50,324 nucleotides of DNA from Bimuria novae-zelandiae CBS 107.79 (taxonomy: Eukaryota > Ascomycota > Dothideomycetes > Pleosporales > Didymosphaeriaceae), in NCBI GenBank assembly GCA_010015655.1, contig ML976819.1, positions 1 through 50,324 of the forward strand, read 5' to 3'. The notes under the pieces are model-generated. The model searched no databases and was not told the origin of the DNA. It saw only the letters and a program-made list of their open reading frames with translations. Both the position numbers and the translations under genes were made by a program. Below, piece by piece: positions 33,417 to 44,037 of the stretch. The first letter of the stretch is position 1. Each line of letters opens with the position of its first letter.

Positions 33417-36400
33417 TCTTTATGTAGGTTTTTAATTAGTAGTAGAGCTACTTGCTTGCTAATTTAAATATAGTTTTAATAGTCTTATACTATTAACCTT
33501 ATAGCTTTATAAAGATTATATACTTAATAATTCTTGTTTGTAAGCCTCTTGTAGTCCTATATCCTATCTATAGCTAGTTTATAATAGGTAAAGTCTACGC
33601 GTCGCACTTTTAATGCGGGCGCGAGCTACGTTTTATTATAGTAAAGGGTTCTATCTTTCGTATAGGTTAAGTTTATAATATAGTTACCTTTATTATCTTC
33701 CTCTATAAAATTTAATTATTTACGAAGTACGTTTATCGCAGGGTTTGTGTTCTTTAGTAAATGCGTAATATAGAAATTAAATTCTGCTATCTATTTGGAC
33801 TATTTAGTCTATTATTAATTAAGTTTCTTAGTCGTTATAAAGCGGGTAATATTAAAGTAATTAAAAATAGTTTTATTTAGTGCTTAGCTTCTTTAAGCTG
33901 CGCTTTTTATTATTTAAAATAGTTAATAATTACTAGTAGTTTTTTATTATAGATTTTATAGTTATGTTCTGCTCCAAAAGCTTCCTTACATAGTAAAAGA
34001 CTAGTCTCTATTTCTTATTATTATATTTTTATAATACTACGGCCCTTAGCGCATAATCTAATGCGTCCGTATAAATGTAATATTACTACTTAGGGTTATA
34101 TATCTATAGTAGGGGTGCTGTTAGGAATAGTCGTTTTAGCTATTTAAAAACTTTTTCTTCTACTTCTTATAGAGGTCGCTATTTGGCTATCTTTATAAGT
34201 TCTATTAGTAGAGTGGTGACCTTAAAGTAGTTCTTAATAAATTTACGATAGACGTTAGTAAAGCCTAAGAAAAATTAAATATCCTTTACTAATTTTAGTA
34301 GTAACTATTCTTCTATTATCGTGATTTTTTTTAGGTCTATCTTAACACCTTCCCGGGATATTACAAATCCTAGATATTCTGTTTCTGTGACGTGGAATTT
34401 ACACTTCTTAGGGTGTAGGAGCAATCTATGCTCTTATAGCTTCTATAACACCTTATAAACATGTTCCTCGTGTTCTTCTAGAGTTCCGCTTAAGTATATT
34501 AATATGTTATTAAGGTATGTTATATAGAATACGTCTAAGTATTCGTGTAATACTTCATTTATTAGCTCTTAAAAGGTTATTAGGGCATTTATTAATCCTA
34601 TAAATATAACTATATACTTAAAGACGCTATATCGCGTACAGAAAGCTATTTTCTATTTATAGCCTTTTACTATTTAAATCTTATTAAATCTATCCTAGAT
34701 ATTAAACTTCGTGAACCACTTAGATCCTTAGAGTTAATCTATAAGCTTTATTATTAGTAGTAATAGGTAGCGATTTTTAACTATTATAGTATTTAACTAT
34801 TTATAATTTATATAAAGTCGCAGCCTGCTATCCTTTTTATAAATAAAGAGTATAGGAAAGGTCGTAGGACTGTAACTAAATCTTTACTTCCCTAAATATA
34901 GACTTTTTTATATTAGTTCTTTTAACTCTTTCTTTTATTTATAAGTAAGGGGCCTTAGGCGCTCTAGCTATAACTTAGCTCCCTTTATTAGTAGTATTTT
35001 ATAATTCCACTTTTTATATTTAGGTAAGATAGTCTGATCGTGCTCCTTAAATAAGTCTATAAATTCCTTATATTCTTTTAGCAGACTAGGGTTATCTAGG
35101 ACTATCTTAGCCTCTTAGACCTATATATAGCTTACCCTTTTTAGGTATTACTTTAAGATCTTATCTATCCTATATACCAATATTTCTTATATCCTAAATA
35201 GTTAGTTTCCGTTTCTTATTTAAGGTTTTAGGGGATTTCCCTTCCGCTAAGACTTGCCTAAGCTATTACTAGTAGGTTCTAGGGAAGGATTGTTTATTTA
35301 ATCTAGTTTATTTATAAATTATATTATTTTAGCTATTTATATCTAATGATAGCTTTAATATCTCTTATTTTTATAATAGTAAAAACATGCTAGCTCTCTA
35401 AGCCTTTTATATTAGCTTATACTAGCGCTATCTTAAGGCGTAGCTAACTATTACTATATTTTTACGACTAGGTCCTATCTGCGAGTCTTATTTATAGTAG
35501 TATTCTTTTATTATAATATAGTATATTATATTTCTTAACTACTTATAAGGTAATTAGACACGCGTTTGCCCCTAGATTAATAAGTACTATAATATAATAC
35601 CCGTGCACTATAATATTTTTAATTAAGTATTTTTTAACTTAGCAAGTGTCTACTTAATAAGCTATAATAATTATACTATTACTAGTGTAGCTTATTACCT
35701 AGTGACAATTTAGGTTTTTAAGTCTTTAGACTTATTCTAGACCTTTTATAAGGCTTTTACCTCCTAGATCTATTTCTTAAGTTAGGCTAGCCTTAAGACT
35801 TTCTTAATTCTATACTATTTTTATTATTACTAATACAATACATATATCTCTTTATTTTTATTAGATTTATATACTCCTAGTATCCTATATTATAGGTAAT
35901 TCGGAGTAAGGCACTCGTTCTAGGCTAATAGGTTATATTTTAAGTAGCTATTAAAGGAAGCTACTTCTTCCTATAGGCTTAAGTATATAAAGTACTATAA
36001 GTTATATTAGTTTTATTTAATTATTAAGTAGTCCGCGTTTCTCTTTAGCTATATACTCCTTATTATCGTGCTAGTGTCGCGAGGGTCTAGGCCTTAAGGG
36101 AACTAGCCTATTTTAAACTTCTATTACTTATATAGCTTATAAGTAATGTTAAAATATTAGTACTAGCTATTCTACTTATAGTGCTTAGCCTAATAAATAG
36201 GAAAGTGCTTATAATAGTTATTTAACACGCTATACTAGCTTTTTTTTAGCTTATAGTGCTTTAAGCCTCCTAGAAAATAGGAGGCTTTAACTTTAGTCTT
36301 AAAGTGCTATCGGCATCCTTTACGTGTGCATTACCACCACTTAGCGTATTTATGTCGTTCCAGTACCGTAATCTGGCGTAGGAAATGCTTTAGGGGCCCT

Positions 36401-37672
36401 TGTAGCTTCTTGGCAAGCTAATAGGCGTCCCATGCGTGTGGTCCTTGGACGATCACCTTTGCCTTACACTGAGACGAGTGGTGTAGTGTGCTGCTGCACA
36501 TCCAGCAGGTGTCGTCCGCCAGTCGCTAGAAGATCTAATATTTAGGGAGGGTTTTCCGTTCCTCCTTTTCTTCTACTAGTTTCGGGATCTCCTGCGTGAG
36601 ATCCACATCGTCGGCTTCTACCGGCGTGAGGGTGGCCATGGCCACTCGTAGGAGGTTGGTCGTATTAACCTTGGTCTCCTGACCTTCGCAATCCTTGGCG
36701 AAGTGGCCTTGCTTGCCACATCGGAGGCAGGCCTTGTCCTTGAACCTCCGCTCTCGCTCTTCTTGCGAGATGCCGCTTCTGCCCTGGTAGCCCTTCTTAG
36801 GTTTATACGGCTGCTTTCCCCTACCGTTTTTCTTTTTGTATTATCGGGCTTTATTGGCCATGATGACGTCTCCGTCCCTGTCTCTTCCTAAGGGTCGGAT
36901 ACTGGTTTCTTTTCTAGAGAGTAGTCGGGTGCCGTGCTGTTTCTCTAGTTTTCGCTTATATAGGCAATTATCTATCTTAATAGTATTATTTATAAGCTTT
37001 TCTAGGTCGTTTACCTTTCCTTAGTAGACTAATTTATTCTTAACTATTTCCTTTAGCCTATTATAGTAGGCGATTATAAGTAGGGCTTCTTCCTATTTAT
37101 TAAGTTCTACTATAATTTATTTAAACTTTAAAATATAAAGTACTACTAATTTTTCTAAGTATAGGCGTTAGAGGCATATTTTAGCTTAATATTTTTTATT
37201 AATTATACTAAATATTCCTTTTATAGCTTTATAAAAAGATTCTTAATTCTTAAAAATATTCTTTAGAGCGTCTAAGTTATAATCCTCTAGTTTACTATAT
37301 TTAAGAAAGTTATTAATTATTAGTTTTGCCTATATAGCTACCTTATCCTATATATTTATATAAGTAATAAGGATCTTATTTTATTCTATCTTAAACCTTT
37401 TTAGGTTATAGTAAATACATAGTTCTATCTGCGTTAAGAACGTTCCTAAGTAACCTTTTTTAGTGTAGGGTTTAAGTTTAAAGACCTTTAATTAGTATTT
37501 TATATACTTTTAGGTGCTTATTTTTTCGCTAATCTAGTTAATAATTTCCTAAAGCTAGGCTATCTAAGCTATTTATTTAATAACTATTTTTTTAGTATCT
37601 TTTCTTTAGGTGCTAGGACAGCAGTTATCGAACTAGGTCTTACTATTATACTATAAGGTAGTTAAAATATTA
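33417..37672 (-). pseudogene. Gypsy-1 gag, protease, RT and RNase H, degraded
   Basis: Gag is marked by a complete CCHC knuckle at 36689-36739 on the minus strand (CLRCGKQGHFAKDC). A region around 36300-36935 is much less mutated than its surroundings. RT is marked by TYLNNILIY at about 34482-34535, where the Y-L-D-D motif has lost both Asp to Asn. RNase H follows toward 33600. TAG/TAA stops are frequent on both sides of the gag patch. Gypsy-2 interrupts the frame downstream at 33412. Confidence 0.82.
36300..36935 (-). other. Patch of gypsy-1 gag almost free of RIP
   Basis: Inside the degraded gypsy-1 gag region this stretch has normal GC content, few TAG/CTA steps and an intact CCHC knuckle, while both flanks are saturated with CA-to-TA change. 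Boundaries are judged by eye. Confidence 0.7.
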
Positions 37673-38134
37673 TAAGGCTCTTACACCTTAACCTAGTCTA
37701 AGTTAGGGTAGTAAGGTATTATAGTACTTTATAAATTATTTAATAATATAAGTTAATGCGACACTTAGCGCGAGGCTAAATAATTTAATTTTATAATAAA
37801 GTAAGATAACTATTAGTCTATATAAAAGAATATACTCGCACAGAAGATATGTAAGTTAACTATAAAGAGTGTACAAAGGAAATCCGTCCCGTATATATAT
37901 ATCCTCCTTGTCCTATAGAATCCCACGATGTCCCATATCCTGGCGCCGTGGGATCCTATGGGATTCTCTGGGACATTACGTGATTGGGGTCACGTGGTCC
38001 CACGGTGTCCTATGTTCTTGGCGTCTGAAACAGCCTGGGACGTTACGTAAGCCTGATGTGGGGCCCGAATGTCGTTATAAGGCTCATCGTCCCACCGTCG
38101 ACTTCTGGATCGTAACACTTTCTGGATTGTAACA
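37673..38134 (-). repeat. 5' LTR of gypsy-1
   Basis: 462 bp, nearly the same as 14275-14721. It is longer by a 17-bp direct duplication at its outer end (TTCTGGATCGTAACAC followed by TTCTGGATTGTAACA) and shorter by one TA in the TATA tract. CACGTG is at 37991-37996. Differences from the 3' LTR are mostly transitions. Confidence 0.93.
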
Positions 38135-38139
38135 TTTTA

Positions 38140-39945
38140 GGGCATTAGTAAGGACTTCTTTTAAAGTAGTAACGTGCCTATTAACGTGCTTATAAGTGCG
38201 TGGCTTATTTAAGCTAAAAGCGCCCTTTATCTTATTAGTAATAGCGTTAATAAATAGTAAAAGCTTTATAGTAAGGACCTTATATTAAAACTAGTTAAGT
38301 AGTTCTTAACCCTTTTTAGGTATCGTAGTAACTAGCGTGTTATAGTCTAAGCTATAGTTTATGTCTAATCGTAATACTATAGTAGTAAAGGGGATATTAT
38401 AGAAAGAGCGGTCTATAACGTGCCCTGCATAGTAGATAGAAACTCTAGGTTTACTAATATAGTCTATGCCACTATCTGTAGCCTATTAGGCTAGTTTAGC
38501 GCCGCCCTATATAGTTATAACTTTAGGCTTAAATATATCGTGTTTAGCGTTAAGGTCGCCCCTAGTAAGGCATCTGTTAGGTAGGGTAAAGTAGGTAATA
38601 TAGTTAAGAATAAGCGTAGTCTATAGCGCCTAGTAAGCATGAAGTATTAAGATTCTATTAATATTAATTTACTATATATTCTAGTTATAAAGTAGAGTGC
38701 ATAGTATAATTCTTAATTAGTTACCTTTATAAGTAAAAATAAAAACTTAAAGGCGTTTTATTCCTTAGATCTCTTAGCTATTCTCGCTATTTACTAATAA
38801 ATAAGAATTTTAATTAAGGTAGTTTAAAGTGCGTATCCCTAGCCAGGTAGCTAGCTCTTATATATAAATAATATTAATACTCTCTATAATAGTAATTTTA
38901 AGGGTAGCTATATATTCTAGGCCGCTTTTATTAATATTTATTTAGTATACTTTAATATTAGTATCCTTACGTAGGGTAAATCTGCGGCAGTTATTCCTTA
39001 TTAACTTAAAAATTTATCTATAGTCTAGTCCTTCTATAAGGAGGACTAGGTGTAATTATCCTATTTTTTGCTTTTAGTAGAGAGCGTAGTAAGGTTTAGG
39101 CTATTACTAATTAGTATAAAAGATTATATAGGCCTACTTAATAAGCGTGGGGCCATTTATTATAAGTAGGTATTAGGATATAAGGTTAATTATTAAAGTC
39201 CTCTTAAGAAATAATAGCTTAGGATTACTAGTTCTTACTTTAGTCTAGTATTGTCTTCTTTGCTAGGAGAGGTATCTTACCCCTAGGTAGTAAGCTTAAG
39301 TTAAGGCTATAAGTTATATAGCTAGTTAAAGACCTTTTTTCTAGCGCGTCTTAGTGTCGCTAGTTTATAATAAGTTAATTAGATAATATAATTATTTACT
39401 TACCTAGGTTTTACTAAGTAGGTAGGGTTATTTGTAGCGTATAGGCCGCGATAGTTAGAATATTGTTATTTATAAGTATAATTATCTCTTATTAGGCTTT
39501 TATGCTTACTAAGTTTTTTTTATAATTATAATAGTAAGGTACGCGTGTGTAGCGTGCCGTGTTATAGTATCTCTAATAGCTAGGGTTATAGCGTTCTATA
39601 GCCTGCTTCTTGCTTATCTCGCGGGATAGATCGCTAGCACTAAAGAGGTAAAAAGCTACTATAGGCTTTTTAAAGGACACTATTTAGGTAGTATATTTAA
39701 ATTAATTAGGGCTATATTAGAATAGGTAATAGTTTATAGGGTATTATTTTATCTGCGTGTAAGCCTTTTTTATTATTATTTAAAAGAAGTAGGGCACGTC
39801 TTCCCTTAGTAGTAAGTAATAGCTACTAGGTATTTTAAGTATAGTATAGTTAACCTATCGCGTAGGCAACTTAGCGCTATTAGCTTTAATAAATTTTATT
39901 ATTAATTTTTTTTCTTATTCTATAAGTTACTACCTTAAACAATCC
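38140..39945 (-). pseudogene. LINE 5' part: ORF1 remnant and endonuclease domain
   Basis: The apurinic-like endonuclease is recognisable at about 38330-38590 on the minus strand: RGDLNAKHD (GDFN motif), then ATDSGIDYIS, AGHVIDRSFYNIP and a degraded S-D-H position. Upstream, near 39550-39610, a run of Tyr at Cys-like spacings with Arg and Thr looks like a RIP-mutated ORF1 zinc knuckle (Cys to Tyr by TGY to TAY). The frame is full of TAG/TAA stops. The reading continues into the 14274 side of gypsy-1, which supports one interrupted LINE. Confidence 0.75.
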
Positions 39946-40486
39946 GACGGCATTTTGGCTGCCGATTTCGGGTGCCCGTGCTGCCGTTTTCTGACGCTGA
40001 CTTGCCACTAAACCTCCCTACTCATGCGCCGGACAGCTCGGGCGCACGTGCTCTCCGGATTACCCACTTCAGCTAGCGTAGTCGCGCTACTACCCCAACT
40101 TCGAGGAAGCTCAGCAGCAGAGCTCTCGGCACGCATTCACAATCCAACAGCGCCCAGATCACATTACATCCTGCGTTTCAAGACACCACGCGCTCTATTT
40201 TCCCTCGCACGGATATCTCATCGCCATCGCCATGGCACTCTCGTCCGGGCTCTCGCCCAAGCGGCGGATTGCGGCACCCCTGCTGCCAGGAACGCGAGGG
40301 TAAGGCGCAGCTCTCGACACCACTCGCTATTCTTGTCACCAGCAGCATGCTGACCCAAGCCGAGGCCGCCCTATCGGCGGCGTACTTAAAGCGGTTTCCT
40401 CGCCCTCCACAGAACCACCAGCAAGGACCGCCTCTTCTCTCGCTCATATACTCAACTAGCCGCCCTACCTATCATCCGATACACCC
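39946..40486 (+). other. Upstream region of the DUF3435 gene
   Basis: Normal, GC-rich composition starts abruptly where the LINE ends. Overlapping short frames on both strands here have no protein-like features. It should hold the promoter and 5' UTR of the recombinase gene; no clear TATA box was seen. A TTAC-N7-A match lies just outside, at 39927-39938. Confidence 0.5.
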
Positions 40487-42930
40487 ATGCACCCCCCGCA
40501 CCGACGCAACATGCGACGCCGTCTACCCATCGACGATTCCTCCGACGAGAGCGAATATCCCGAGTCTAATGCCGACGGCAGTGTCACGTCAGACACGGAC
40601 CTCACAGACAACGAAACGCGCAGTAATGAGGATGGCAAGCAAGGCGAAGAGGTAGAGGACCAAGCATGGCTCTTTGCTGATGAGAATCATCTGCCTCAGC
40701 ACTACACCAGCATGCTGGAAACGTTTGACGAAAGAGAGTACACCAAGGAGGACTATAAGGAGAGCAGTACCCGTCTACTAGATCGTATTGAAGACCAATG
40801 GAACCAGTAAGTCACATGCTCCTATTCTTTGGACTAAGAAATGCGATGCTAACACGAGATAGATGCTGGACCTACCTAGGAAGAACAGACCTCCGCTCCC
40901 ATATGACCGTGTCCGTCGGCACTCTATACACCTTCTTTAGCTGGCTACTCGATCAGCGTCAAGGAAAGGGAGGTCGGAAACGCCGGGGTATCAAGTTCGC
41001 CAGCTCCCTTGGGACGTACTGGAAGGTGTACCGCCTCGTATACGAGAGAGCAACAAGTCTTAAGCTGGACGGGAAGATGAACCGGAGCATGCATAAGGTC
41101 TGTCCTGCCCCTTATTACATACCTTCTTCACCCTATAGCACGTCTAAGCTACATCGCAGGTGTTAAGAAAGCTAGCCAAAAAGCATGGCTTAAAGAAGAT
41201 AGGCCGAGACAAGGCCTGTATGTACGTGGAGGACCTCACTCGAGTCCTAGAGACGAACCTTGTAACAACTGAAAAGCGATATTCCCACGGACGCTATCGG
41301 ATACAAACCCAAGTCTACCTACAACTCGGCGGTTTTACGGCAAATCGGCCAAAAGCGCTTCTTAGCCTCTGCTATCGGCATGTCCAGGTTACGCTGCTCC
41401 GGGATCCAGAGGGTGGGCCTCATCGGGTGTTACTTGAGCTAACCTTTGAATTCACAAAGGAGTTTCTTGGGATTAAAGATATGCAAGTTTTTTTTCCTTC
41501 TAAGATCTGTTTATCTTTTAGAGATACTAATAATTTGGTTAGGAACACTTTCCCTATTCCTGAAGTTATCCATGACGAGACCCTTACCTTCAGCCCCCAC
41601 GTATTCCTACTCGGGATGCTCTTCCACGACGGGGCGTTTGCTGCGTATAATCTAACATCTCCAGAAGAGCTAAGCAGGCTCTCTATCCCGCCAGAGCGCA
41701 ATGAGCTCCTATTGCGTCTTAATCGAAAACTAGATGACATTCCCGTCTTCCGCATGGCGGAGAGGACTCCAGAAGGCTGGGTCATCTCTAAGGATAAACC
41801 TCTCCCAGACTCTACGTTACGGCCTTGGATTAAATCCCTTGGGGAAATCACAAGGTTTGCACAGGTCACCCGACCCTATTCACTACGCTACGCTGGAGGC
41901 AAGGCATTTAACGAAAATGGTAACATTAGCCTTAGCTATCAGTCCTAGCAGATTAAGAACTAACGTATGTATAGGCAACGTTAGCGAGGCCATGCAAAAC
42001 CTAATGATGGGACATGCCAACATACGGACGTTCTTGAAACACTACCTGTCGCGACGTGTCACGGTAGATACGCAGGCGGTCGTGCGAGGCATACAGCCCC
42101 AGGACGCATTGATGCGAGCAGCTTGCACAATGAGTCGATCGATCGATGCTCGAAGGCCAAGAAGCCTCACACCGGAGCAATCGGCATCGGTAAACGATGA
42201 TCCTATCGTTCGCTCGCTGCTGGCGCAGCGGGAGCAACTCAAACGTAGCCTTGGAACAAGACATTCGCGCTACCAAGCGCTTAATCGCAAGATTAACCAG
42301 ACAAGGCAGCGATTGCGGCATGCTCTTCTCCAGGAGATTAAAGAGCGCTGGGAGTATGACCAACCCGTGCGCGATGTTGAGCAACAGCTTGCTGGCATCG
42401 AAGCCAAAGACGTTACGGCAGCGGCAATGTCTTGTGACGCTATGCTCCCGGCCCAGAAGGCATTGGTTGACGCCGTCCTAACCCAACCAGGAACATCCCT
42501 ACAAGAGGAAGTTAGCCGGCGCAACAGGGCCATCTGTGCCGTCATGGATTATTGTGGGATTGAAGAAGGTGGAATGTGCTCTTCTCGGCGGAAGCGACGT
42601 AGCAGTCGTGTCGTATCGCCTATCAAGAGTAAAGAAGATCTACAACTCAAGGCCCGCGAAGAAGCAGGACTAGAAGCAGCCAAGGTGTCAGTGTACAAAG
42701 AGAAGAGGCCGACAGTATGCTTTGTTTGTTTAGGCAATGAAAACCTGCCTACGGAAGACCGCGTGCACTCGTTTCTCACCCCTGGTGATCTCACGAAACA
42801 TTTTCGAAGGAAACACCTCGCGAATATGAACAAAGGAGAATCTGTCAGATGCAACCTCTGCCAGACTAACTTAGTCCATAAGATGCATTGGCAACGACAT
42901 GCTTCTGACGTCCACGGTACCGTTTCATAG
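40487..42930 (+). CDS. DUF3435 tyrosine-recombinase-like protein with C-terminal C2H2 zinc finger
   Basis: Five exons: 40487-40806, 40863-41097, 41160-41482, 41543-41919, 41975-42930, giving 736 residues with phases that agree at every junction. Introns are 55-62 bp; three are GT-AG and one (41483-41542) is GC-AG. The N-terminus is acidic and Ser-rich. The core (about 110-460) matches the fungal DUF3435 family, a tyrosine-recombinase fold: R248 in ANRPKALL, Y405 and R408 in PYSLR, H432 in MMGHANIR and the nucleophile candidate Y442 in LKHYL. Residues about 485-560 look coiled-coil; about 666-736 hold two C-x2-C...H-x4-H fingers. Relatives include the captains that move Starship elements, but many family members are not tied to a known element, so cargo mobilisation is inference. 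No stops or RIP damage. A convergent BTB pseudogene follows. Confidence 0.85.
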
Positions 42931-43752
42931 AGCGCTATTCAACCCTAGACTCCTATGTCTTTGGCGATGGACCAGCACGAAGATAGCTAGCAGGCAATCT
43001 CTTATACCTATACTACTATATAATTCCGCGTTCCTTACATCTACGAGTGTTGCCTTTGTTTATGTCCACTTAGAAGCAGGCTTACTCTTTCCTCTACTTT
43101 TAGGGGGATGAAGCTCTGGCACCATAGGGCAAATTTCGTTCACACTAAAATCCATCACATCTATGAGCGACCGTCGTTTCTAGTGATTGTTAAATGGCCA
43201 TGCCAATAGCAAAGTCTTAGCGGAAAGCGTCGCCAGCGGCGGTGTCATGGCGCCGAGCCGGCACTATTCCGGAACACCAATCGAAGCGCGTCACGCAGCC
43301 AAGCGAGTCTACTGGCTCCTGGTTGGTTGAAGAGCTCCAAGGTGCTGATGGCGTGGGTTAATTTGGACTTTCTGAAGTGGTGGGATAGAATTATAAACAT
43401 CGAGGGGGAGCTAGGCCGGAGTACGAGGAACAATCAAGTTCACGCGATCACGATATTAAAGATTCTATCGAGAACTAAATATTAAGGCACTCAGTATGCT
43501 AAGAAAGAGGAAAATCCCGCAGCTCCCCATCCACCAATACTCATAGCTCTATGCCACGAGTGCAAATTCCATGCCAATTCTAACGCAATGTCCCTGCGTG
43601 CTCGCCCATTCTAACACTCATCCTAAATCTTATCCTCACCTGCGCTGCAATAGCGTAGCTATGAGCCAGTCTAAACCATCATAAACTAAGACCATATCCA
43701 AGCAGCTCAAACATACTCCCAAAGGACTAAGATGCATAAACCCCCACATTTC
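42931..43752. other. Intergenic stretch between DUF3435 gene and BTB gene remnant
   Basis: Should hold the 3' ends of two convergent genes. Composition is normal with no RIP signature. No protein-like frame is convincing; a 62-codon minus-strand frame at 43245-43433 has no recognisable domain. Confidence 0.5.
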
Positions 43753-43793
43753 CTAGCCGACACATTCATATGCCTTCTGATTGAAGCGAAATG
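43753..43793 (-). pseudogene. Detached 3' end of the BTB gene
   Basis: Joined to 49372 with one copy of the AAATG duplicate, this piece reads RFNQKAYECVG and then TAG (43755-43753) in the same frame as the BTB gene. The uninterrupted gene would have been about 213 codons. Confidence 0.75.
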
Positions 43794-44037
43794 TGTTGCG
43801 GTGTGAAAATGCAGTGAAAACAAAAGTATCATCTATTGTTTAGTGTATCTGTCTGTTGTGTTGTGTTGTGTTATGTGTCTTCGCTGCTCGTGCTGTTTTC
43901 CAACAAGCTAGTGGCGGGGTCTGTTTACATGACGTATTTCTTATACTAGAGGTAAGAGATACTTAGTAAGTTAAGGTAGCAGCGTCAGACCACTGCTACG
44001 TGGAACACGTGATCCGCGTCTCCTTATAACTGTCACA
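43794..44037 (-). repeat. 3' LTR of copia-2
   Basis: 244 bp; plus reading TGTTGCGGTGTGAAAATGC to CTGTCACA. It includes a TTGTGTTGTG microsatellite near 43855 and CACGTG at 44006-44011. Confidence 0.95.

Larger units (their letters stand above)
14275..38134 (-). mobile_element. Gypsy-1: Ty3/gypsy LTR retrotransposon, split by gypsy-2
   Basis: LTRs at 14275-14721 (3' LTR) and 37673-38134 (5' LTR); TSD TTTTA at 14270-14274 and 38135-38139. The internal region is in two pieces, 14722-16531 and 33417-37672, interrupted by gypsy-2 (TSD CCTTA). Own length is about 7.0 kb. The order gag, protease, RT, RNase H, integrase runs right to left. It is heavily RIP-mutated except in a patch of gag (about 36300-36935) and in parts of the LTRs. 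It sits inside the LINE. Confidence 0.93.
11130..39945 (-). mobile_element. Tad-type LINE (non-LTR retrotransposon), split by gypsy-1
   Basis: Two minus-strand parts of one element: 38140-39945 (5' part: ORF1 remains and endonuclease) and 11130-14274 (reverse transcriptase, RNase H, C-terminal knuckle). They are separated by gypsy-1 with its TTTTA target duplication (14270-14274 and 38135-38139). Own length is about 4.95 kb, shorter than full-length Tad elements, so 5' truncation is likely. It is heavily RIP-mutated throughout. The 3' end appears to run into the (TAC)n tract. The 5' boundary at about 39945 is placed where the RIP signature stops; I could not find a target duplication. Confidence 0.85.

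Noticed and set aside
36703..37024. Plus-strand frames opposite the gypsy-1 gag patch
   Set aside because: Antisense shadow of the less mutated gag segment with its CCHC knuckle.
40024..40655. Overlapping frames upstream of and inside the first DUF3435 exon
   Set aside because: GC-rich promoter and N-terminal region give long frames by chance; none has a recognisable domain or fits the splice model.
42001..42854. Minus-strand frames inside the last DUF3435 exon
   Set aside because: Antisense shadows of an unambiguous coding exon.
43245..43433. 62-codon minus-strand frame between the DUF3435 gene and the BTB gene
   Set aside because: No domain, no signal, short; could be a worn gene fragment but nothing supports it.
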